From contig OX291544.1 in assembly GCA_946406115.1 (NCBI GenBank), positions 11,284,001-11,348,000 on the forward strand: 64,000 nt of DNA, given 5' to 3'. Position 1 is the stretch's first letter; every line of letters begins with the position of its first letter. This document shows, one piece after another, positions 55,600-64,000 of the stretch. The translations under genes and the position numbers were made by a program. The notes below the pieces were generated by a model that saw only the letters and a list, made by a program, of their open reading frames with translations, did no database searches and was not told the origin of the DNA. Source of the stretch: Apoda limacodes. Its lineage: Eukaryota; Arthropoda; Insecta; Lepidoptera; Limacodidae.

Positions 55600-57930
55600 A
55601 ATTGTCGGTTAATTTAAAATTTGTACTGATTTCCGGTACCACTATTTTTGCACAGCACTAGGGTTTTCGTCATTTGTTTTTAATGATCTATCAATTATAA
55701 AAAATTAATTGTGTCGTAATTCCTCATTTGCACCGCTCAAAAGTGACGGAAAAGGCGGCTGATAGCTATTTTCCGATAAAGTAGCACCCTTCTAAACGTA
55801 ATTTACAGTGAGTCATTCCACAGGGTAATTTTGGCTATGGACCTGAAGGCTATAACTCCCAATGTCATCCTAATCATTAGGCTGAAACTAAACAATAAAT
55901 TATGCATAACGGTAAATAACGTAAAATATTTATTATGTTCTCCACAAAATTGGCGAAATATGCGAATTGCTGCTGTCTTGTTTTCAACAGTATTATAGGA
56001 CAACAAAATACTCTACAACAAGACTTAAAAAAAAACTACTTTTCCCGGGAGTACGGGAATAGTTGCACAGTTAAAAGTAATTATGGACTGTATTTTGAAC
56101 AGTCAATAACGACTCTCCCCTTGTATATTTCGTCCGTAAAATTGCAAAAATACCGTGTCTCCACATGCGCCATTTGCTTTTTAGTTATTTTTTCTGATAT
56201 TGTCAATAACGTGATTAACTAAAATTAACAGTTTCAAACCCCAGTTGGTTCATGGTTGGTACCGCTGGTGGCGGAACAAAATCACAAGGAAGAACACATT
56301 ATTTGGAGAATTTATTTTCTTTCTACCTTCACGGTTACTTTTTAATTAGTGGTTTGCATCCGATGAAGGGGTCAGGCAGGAAGTAAATATTTGATTACCA
56401 GAGTCTCCTATTGTTCTCAATTTCAGGATATACCAATGTAATTGCAACGGATCTATGAGCGCTTGGGTAAGGAAGTTCATAGTCGTTAGTCACGCTTACT
56501 ATTTGTTTGGTTTTATTAGAATTAACTATTCACTGTAATGGAATGTATTACACTTTTAACCTTCTGGTTGCTCGTATCCTTGGGTAGTAAATACTTACCT
56601 AGGTAAATAATAATTACCTACTGTGGTGTATACCAAAATGTAGTACGGGAATGCTATGGTAGATTTATTCATCATCATTCGAAATTTTTTGATTAAAATG
56701 TAGCCCACAAAAAAAAAATGTATATTAACAAATTTGCGTTATATCTAAATTGAAAAAATTTAATCACCTAAAAGGGCAAATGAAGTTATTTAGAGTTGCA
56801 GAAAAGCTGTACGCATCACTACAAACCAATAACGAACTTTTTGATTAAAATATAGATTACAGATATTAAATTCAAATTATTATTATTAGGCTGTTATTAA
56901 TCTTAAGAAGCGAAGATATATTCAGAGTTTATAGACTAATTTAGTCTTAAAACCAATTACACTGAGGCTATGGAGATATATACATATAAATTCTATTAAT
57001 TTGCTTATTTCGTGACCTAGATATTGAATTTTAATCGATATATATACTGGTTATATTTTCAGGTATTTTGTTAAGTGGGCGTGCATGGTCAAATCCGAAA
57101 CTATGAGGAATAGCGAAAAGTACTCAAAGGCGTCTCAGTCTCGAATTTAATGAAAACTGCATTATTTGATTTTTATAAAATCAATAATCCTAGCCAGGGT
57201 CGAGCCCGTTGAGTTTGAAAAAAAGCTGATTCTCGTGCTAATAGAGATAATCTCCTCGAATTCGAAATATGTTGAATTGATTTACTCATGGCTTGTTAAT
57301 CGCGGTAACTGTTTTAGTCGGTTTATTATATGAGCATTAGTTAATCGTTGTAGGGTTTTTTAGACTGGATTCATTGGATTTTTTATTATTTTATTTAAGA
57401 CTATGCCTGACAGCCCATATGTTGTAATAACTTGTGCAAGGTTTTACTGATTCCCAACATTTGTGACCACTCGTCCAGCTACGAAATAAAAAAAAACCAA
57501 AATAGTTCGACCCAAAAAAAAACCATTTAACAAATGATGATTTTCGGGTACTAATTCTTCGGACATGTTGCCAAAAATCTCACTTCTAGGCAAACATGTA
57601 AGAAAACATTTTGAAACTTTAGGTCTTACTCACAACTTATGTTACCTTATGTGTCAGATCACCAGACTTCTCCAGTGATACAAGCTTTCATCACCAACGT
57701 TGCGTTTTAGGTTACACACATACGCACCCAATATGGATTAAGAACTATAATCTCATCTCACATGAATCCCATAAAGTTGTCATGTTGCAATATGATCTAC
57801 ATGCGACGCACTATTGTGCCGTGCGAACCTTTTCTCAATTAGCCTCTGAGCCACAGTCGCTCCCAGGTCAGAGACTTCAGTTTCGGAAGCCCTGCTCTGC
57901 CTACCAAGGCTGGCGTTCTCTAACTATTAA
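55600..57930. other. Spacer upstream of gene D
   Basis: No exon or element recognised with confidence. Open frames at 55803-56222 overlap on both strands and are probably chance. Confidence 0.35.
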
Positions 57931-57937
57931 GGCCAGT

Positions 57938-57974
57938 TATAAATGCTTGGGCACCCTCTGTTGCCTTATTCAGG
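57938..57974 (+). promoter_or_regulatory. Core promoter of cuticle gene D
   Basis: TATAAA at 57938-57943 is followed about 31 bp later by an initiator-like TTCAGG (57969-57974). This is the ideal TATA-to-start spacing in insects. The leader would be about 65 bases to the ATG at 58036. Confidence 0.65.
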
Positions 57975-58035
57975 AAACAAACTCTTGGCTTAACAGACGT
58001 TCGAGTCCTTGTTTACTTTGTGTTTAGATTTAACA

Positions 58036-61000
58036 ATGTGTCGTTATCAGTGTTTGTATTTGTTCCTAGCAGTTAGTGTTGTTCAAGCTAAGCCTAAGTT
58101 AGGACCTGTGTATAATCATGGTTTTGGACCTGGATATGAAGAGTATTATGTGAGTTTGTTTTGTTTGTTGTGATGTAAGAAATTGATGGTATAATTTATT
58201 GTTAGAATACAAAATTAATATTACGCTGACGATTCAAAAGTGCTGTTTAAAAGTTTACTTAAATAAAATAAGTTTACGTTTGAGTTTAATGGTTAATGTT
58301 AAATTAGTAGCTTTTCGGGGTTTTGACTTGTTGGGCTGGAAAGTATGGTGTTAATTTTAATTGATAAACGTGTACATATAACGGAAAAACTTAAAAGTAA
58401 TAATGTGCTTGTCTGTAAGGATAGTTATCGTACGTGTATTGGACATTTTTAATAAAACTCGAAGTATTATTTAAAATGTCTAATGCACGCAAGGCACAAA
58501 ATTCAACTCCACCTTATATGTATTTTGTAATAGCGCGATGCCACTTTGCGCCATGATTTCCTCAAAGGCGTTAAGGATTAAGATTTACCAACTGTATAAA
58601 AGAATTTAATGTTTAGTTTGTGCTAATACCAACTACAGAATAGAATATATATTCGTAACAAATACAATTTAACAATGTAACACTGCATCCAAAAGATGCG
58701 TTTTTAGTGTCCCGTGATATTTAAAGGAAGCTGACCTGGCAGACGTTGTTCGGGGTCGTTGGGGGTTGCTGCTATCCCCGCTATTCCTCTTATTATTTTG
58801 CTCAGGTTTTAAAGGTCAAAGCCTGATTTAATAGCCTATATCTTTTCTCAAGATTTGGAAACTCCTCAAATTCAAAAAATAATTTGTCATATTTGAATGA
58901 GGATCCAGATATGAGCCCGTTTAGCTTTATTATATTAGTCTCGATATATAAATTGTGGAATTGCTTTGTGTTTGTAGTGAGATAGAATACCGTAGAAGTA
59001 CGAGTGTAAGCCACGCACCGAGGGTTCTCTATAAACTTGTATGTTATTGTTATTGAAGGACAAACGAAAAGAAATTTAATCCTTATATTTGCTTTATATT
59101 GGTCCGTTTGCGCAACCTTATGATAATTATCTAACACTTTTTCAGATGATTTTGCGACCCCCCGTTTGTGTAAAAGTCACGTTTGTAGGCTTTTATTTAA
59201 TGTTTTAAAAACGCCGTCAGGGATAAATAGGGCTTGCTGTGAATTTATGTTTCAATTCTTAAACCATAAGACTTGTTACTTTTTTTAAATATTAGTGTAT
59301 GCTGGTTTTAGAAAGTGTAGTTTTTCTACCTTTCCTTATTTTGCAAACTTAATATAAAAAATCTATTGTTTTGGCTCAAAATATGAAGAGGTAAAATGCA
59401 CAATTAAATCAAAAATTTGCTAATAGCTGTTGTTACTTGTGCCTTAATCATAGTTTTTTTGATTTTAAGTTAAAAATAAGACAAGTAAGAAAAATAGGAT
59501 GTAGATCATGGCGGCAGTCTATCGGAACGGATATATCATTTTCGAATCCTAAATATATGTACCTACCTACTTCAAATTTTATTACTTTTACCGAGTCATT
59601 GCGGCAGAAGTCCTTGACAAATGGACAGAGGGCAGGCTTAGTAATAGCTTAATAGAATACTACTAAACTTTTAAAAAATCAAGATAGGTAGAATTCGAAT
59701 ATAATTTGATGATTTTTAAATAGAAGGTTCTATGTTTCCTCCTCTATTGATAGAAATACTTAAAATACTATTTTTTTATTCCTATGGATCTTCCGCATCC
59801 ATTGGAATTACATTCAAAAAATTTGGTATCTGTTTAATTGATGTAGATGGCTGCGATTTTTGCGTATGCCACTTCGCATCTTTACGGTTCGAGCTGGTGC
59901 CACTTTTCTGCACATCTTTTTCTTGATTTGTTTTTCTTTCCGCATTGAATATCAAATTTCGTAGATCGCAAATGGATTTAGCCTTTTAGTTTTTAACTAT
60001 TTTTTTCTTATTGAGTTTCGTTTTCTGCATTTTGGCGTACTTTTGTGTCGTTAATATATAAATCTAAATTTTTTGCGAGAAAATTAAGTTTATACTTTAA
60101 CCTTTCAAATACTGTTTATAAGAGTTTTGATACTAGTGCGAGTTTTACTAAGCGACTTCTACCCGAGGCGCCCTTTTTTCAGTGCACATTCTTGCAGTAT
60201 GACGTAAAGAGAAGGTCAAACATATAATTTGTATTGTCGTTAGATAGATCTTCACAAATATATTTCTAACTTTTTTATGTGTTTTGTACTTATGAGGTGT
60301 GAAACTTTTAAAAGTCTGTTTTTTTGTGTCGCAATTTTTCTAGAATGCCGAGTTTCAAGAAATTCGTCCAATTTAAGTCAAAAATTGTTGCATGTTAAAA
60401 TTAAGGACATCACGCTGATTAGCCATACGACACTATTTTTGTAGAAAATTTGAGCAAAAATAAAAGGTATCTCTACAAGAACATTCTTTCAGGATCATCC
60501 CAAGTACTCATTCAACTACGGGGTAGCAGATCCCAGCACAGGAGACGTAAAATCACAACATGAGACGAGAGACGGTGATGTAGTCAAAGGTAAATAATCA
60601 GACAGATTATTCTAGTGAAAGAAATTGGTAGAAATCTTCCTTAAATTTAAAAAATGATAAAACTGAATGCTTTAATCTTTGGAAACCCATTTGAAGTTAG
60701 TTTAATTGTAATCGAAGAAAGAAAAGCTTTGTTTTGGGGACAAAAACGATCTGTATGGACTATTACTTATTTTGTACACTTGATTTAATATTTCTAAAAG
60801 GAGGAGGCAAATAATGAAAAAAATATATCAAGCGTTTCGGTTTATTACGAGTTCTCTAAATATCCAATAACAAAAAAAATACATACACCGACCTTTTTTT
60901 AATGATTATTGCCCTATCGAGAAAATGGTAATGTATACAAGCTTCAAACTTGGAGTTATTGTTGACTATACTTCGACGTTATAACTTAATTAGCGCAGTA

Positions 61001-61916
61001 TGTTGCTTTCAGCAGCTGATCATACTCTGGGTTATGTTAACCTAAGACATAATTGTTTTTTTTTTAAATATTGCCCATTTGTTAACACGAAGGTTATGGG
61101 AATGTACTTGATGATTAAGTGTGTTACTACACAATTTATCTTGACGTTTTAATGAGTTATACACACTTTATCTGAGAATCAGTTGGTGTTAAACGGCTTG
61201 CATTGTTTCAAAAATTAAGTTGTTTTCAGTGATTTGTTTGTAAAATAGCAATTATCATAAATATTTAACTTAATGCTGTTTTGTTTAGCTTTTATGTAGA
61301 GTAAATTAATTTATTATATCTTTGGCTCTCTTGGCTTCGGTAAAAATTAAGGCTAAGTGTGCGGCATTTCAAATTTTGCTTCAAAATGCTTTGGCCTGAT
61401 CAGAGCGGTACACATCGGGCCTAATTCTGCAAGTCTTGTGTTTATACTGCAATATGTATGGCCAACTTATCAGACATAAGGGCATTTGGGTTATTTAATG
61501 AGATTAAATCAAGGTTTAATCTAAAGCTAAAAACGGACCTTTGAGCAAGCAACGTTTATCATAATGTAGTTCAGACCACTAAATTTAATTCATTAAAAAA
61601 AAAATTATACCTTTCTGATTGTGTTTCAGGCCAGTATTCTCTAGTTGAACCTGACGGATCAGTACGCACGGTAGATTACACAGCAGATCCAGTTCACGGG
61701 TTCAATGCTGTGGTCTCCAAGAGCGGACCGAGCGTACACAGCGCACCGCCTGCACCAGCACCTCAAAACGTGGTGCCACAGACAGCACCTGCCCCGCATA
61801 TACAGCCAGTCTTCCAGTTTGTAGCCAATGCCGTTCCTGTACCCGTTGAAGTGCCGCAACAAGCTTTTCCTAATCAACAGCCCGTATATCCTCCGCAAAC
61901 ACCATTCTGTAAGTAA
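58036..61916 (+). CDS. RR-2 cuticle protein (gene D), three exons
   Basis: Predicted secreted chitin-binding cuticle protein of 165 residues. Exons are 58036-58149, 60493-60589 and 61630-61916. Residues 1-18 are a signal peptide ([18 protein letters not shown]). The RR-2 domain occupies about residues 40-108: [20 protein letters not shown], then [19 protein letters not shown], then [17 protein letters not shown]. It is followed by a Pro/Ala/Gln/Val tail (APPAPAPQ, then APAPHIQPV) with YPP near the end. Such flexible tails are common in RR-2 proteins. Introns are GT-AG and phases match gene C. Unlike gene C, the signal peptide is not split by an intron. The stop TAA at 61914 overlaps a perfect donor word (GTAAGTAAT at 61910), so a longer spliced C-terminus is possible. 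An AATAAA lies near 62219. Confidence 0.92.
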
Positions 61917-63450
61917 TATTTCTTGGAGTAAGAGCTCTTTTCATTGCCGTAAAACGAATTCAGTTACATATTTTATAATATTTAAGTAAATTTGTCTCTT
62001 TTTTAAATCGGTTATTTCTATTTTTTTATTTGGAAACCTTAGACTTTTCTGCCGAGCATATATTTTTTTTATTATCTAGTCAAAGTAATGTATGAAATTA
62101 GATTGTCTAAATAGGTGACGTTTATCAGACCTTAAAATGGCTAATATTACGGATGATTCCAATGTGAAGTAAAGAATAATAGTGTGGCACTTATAGATAG
62201 GTATGTTGATCAAAGCAAAAATAAATCATTTTGTAATAATAAAATGTCTCTCTACCGAGGTGTTCAAAAAGTCTTAAAAGACAGCATATTAAAGAGTTTA
62301 GAAAGGACTTGCATAGGTACAATTTTAACATAATCTTACATTCATTATACCTTTATATAGTAAAAATAGTAAATAAGATTTGATTCATAATAAGTGTAAT
62401 TCATACGTTAAAGATTATTACAAAAAAACCAAATAAAAAAAAAGTGATGTCTAATTAACACATGGATCTGATACTTGTAATCAATGACCCACAATATTGA
62501 TCGACAAGTAATCGAATCTACTGCTTTCATATCTACTTCTACTTCTGGATATATCGGGGTAAGAATTTAAATTATATACGAAAATAGAATTACAGTAAGG
62601 TATCAAAACACTAGGCCTATTTAGATTTGTACGACCTTTTTGCTAAAAGTATTTGGTCAGTAAGTCATATTTATGTCAATTTGTGGCCGACCATTACATA
62701 AAATAGTTATATTTCATGATACAGACCACATAGTTTAAACGTCAACATTTAATGATAATATCAACCCAGGTTTGGTTATTTTTTTTAGATTTCCATAATA
62801 TAAAGTGTACACAAAAATAAAAAAAAAATAGAAGGAACAACAACAACAATGTATTGCTCTTGAACGTACAAAAATTAGCTAAAAGATTAACGGAAAACTT
62901 ATTAGGATCTAAACAGATAGTCTTCATTCAAATAAAAAACCCAGAGCAATTAATGTAGTTTGGATTTAATTGACGTAATTGCACTGAAACTGCAGTGTCA
63001 TAACGATGTTTTACTGGACTTTTATCTTCCATTAGACTAGAGATTATTTTTCACGAACGGACGTTTCCTGTGAGCACCGTTACGCTGTGGACAGTTTTGG
63101 TCATTATAAAAAGGTGTTCTATGTTCTTTTCTGTCCCTCCAGCTATTCCTGCGCCAAAAATCAGTTCCTGCCGTTGCTGCGTTGCAACGTTAAGGAAAAA
63201 GGCAATTTTTTTCAACTTGACCTACAAATATAAAAATTTTGAACTAAAAACCTATATTATTAAAAACTAGATTAACCTTAGTCCAACCTGAAAGTCTATC
63301 CTAAATATTGGTGATTAGGTAGTTTCGGACTCTTACATCAAACTTAGAAACTTACCCTCTTTATGATATTAGTGTAAATTTGAATTTGATTGGCTTTTTT
63401 AATACAGAATAATGTCCTAAACACAAATCGACATCCGCGCCTCCACCAGT
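61917..63450. other. 3' flank of gene D, possible extra exon
   Basis: Includes the probable 3' UTR. At 63128-63141 a pyrimidine tract ending CCTCCAG precedes an in-phase stretch (SIPAPKISSCRCCVATLRKK..) that would join the donor at 61910. TATAAAAAGG at 63115 is an alternative sign of a separate promoter. Neither is proven. Confidence 0.3.
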
Positions 63451-63454
63451 GGAT

Positions 63455-63660
63455 CATGTAACTAACTATCTTACGATATGATCACTAATATTTGACCAAA
63501 TCGTAAAGTAGTCATACAGCTATTAATATCTTTAAACGTGTACGTGTACGATTATTCATTGATCTGGCTAGACCATATCATGATATGGTCAGCGGGCTCT
63601 GTTTTGTATCATGAAATATGACCATTTCATAAAATGGTCAGACACATCATGAAGTGATTA
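63455..63660. repeat. Cluster of palindromic GACCAT..ATGGTC words
   Basis: GACCATATCATGATATGGTC at 63571-63590 is a perfect 20-bp palindrome. A near-palindrome, GACCATTTCATAAAATGGTC, lies about 50 bp further, and weaker forms (ATATGATCAC, TTTGACCAAATCG) precede it. The cluster resembles an interspersed repeat with self-complementary units. Confidence 0.6.
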
Positions 63661-63922
63661 ATTCTAAAATCGAGCCACGACATTAATATTGCGACGTAAA
63701 AACGTAGACTTCACGGGGCGGCTAATGCCTAAGTGACAGAAAATAAGTGCTATCAAGGATAAAAACAGGCTTCTTCAAGTAATCGATTCAGTCTAAAATC
63801 GAAGTGGACAGTCTAAAAAATAATATGTTACGTATGTTCGCTCGCTCCCAGTTGGAGTAGACAATGGGTAGTACCAACTATATAAGGAAGCGTAAATATT
63901 ATGGTATCACGGCGCACTTAAA

Positions 63923-64000
63923 AGAATACGATTCGCGGCGCCAAGCAGCGTGTTTCATACAAACGAATATCCCACTTGTTTCCGACATTTACTGATCAAA
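63923..64000. mobile_element. Terminus of the long-TIR MITE family, cut by the window end
   Basis: AATACGATTCGCGGCGCC, then AGCAGCG, CATACAAACGAATATCCCAC and TTTACTGATCAAA match the ends of the element at 16186-16835. The copy continues beyond base 64000. Confidence 0.7.

Noticed and set aside
61659..61898. Minus-strand open frame opposite the last exon of gene D
   Set aside because: It is the antisense shadow of the Pro/Ala-rich coding exon and has no independent support.

Overview
The window looks like nuclear DNA from an insect, most likely a moth or butterfly. It is AT-rich and has small coding exons with GT-AG introns. It holds four plus-strand genes for chitin-binding Rebers-Riddiford (RR) cuticle proteins, or relatives of them. 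The repeats are of kinds common in lepidopteran genomes: RTE, jockey and CR1-like LINE tails, hAT and Harbinger-type MITEs, and a Ty3/Gypsy element. Species cannot be told from the sequence alone.

Layout: 1-13 kb is gene-free. It carries a direct-plus-inverted repeat array (2.97-3.55 kb), a 27-bp minisatellite (4.65-4.86 kb), interspersed repeats, a jockey-type LINE fragment split by a hAT MITE (7.3-8.4 kb) and two RTE LINE tails (10.1 and 11.5-12.2 kb). Cuticle gene A occupies 13.20-15.35 kb. A long-TIR MITE (16.19-16.84 kb) and a 2.5 kb hAT-like transposon with an 8-bp target duplication and a broken transposase (16.88-19.38 kb) follow. Cuticle-like gene B (about 20.8-24.4 kb) has a partial RR domain; its proposed first exon lies inside a Harbinger-type MITE, and its large intron holds an apparently perfect 456-bp duplication.

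A minus-strand gene (27.1-38.3 kb, at least five exons) encodes a protein resembling the DUF4729 family. Its first intron contains a decayed Ty3/Gypsy retroelement without a 5' LTR, bracketed by a 150-bp inverted repeat pair, and the retroelement itself is interrupted by a 613-bp MITE. From 38.4 to 44.8 kb there are unresolved minus-strand open segments, LINE tails and relic promoter-like blocks.

Cuticle gene C (44.9-50.4 kb) and gene D (58.0-61.9 kb) are clear RR-2 genes sharing exon structure: a 97-nt domain exon followed by a phase-1 junction. Gene C has a GC-AG intron at the position where gene D uses GT-AG. The cuticle genes all face the same way and appear to be parts of a tandem cuticle-protein cluster; their secreted products would bind chitin in the exoskeleton. 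I found no evidence for a wholly new multi-gene system. The least explained items are the DUF4729-like gene, the divergent gene B, the nested intron insertion and the repeat arrays.
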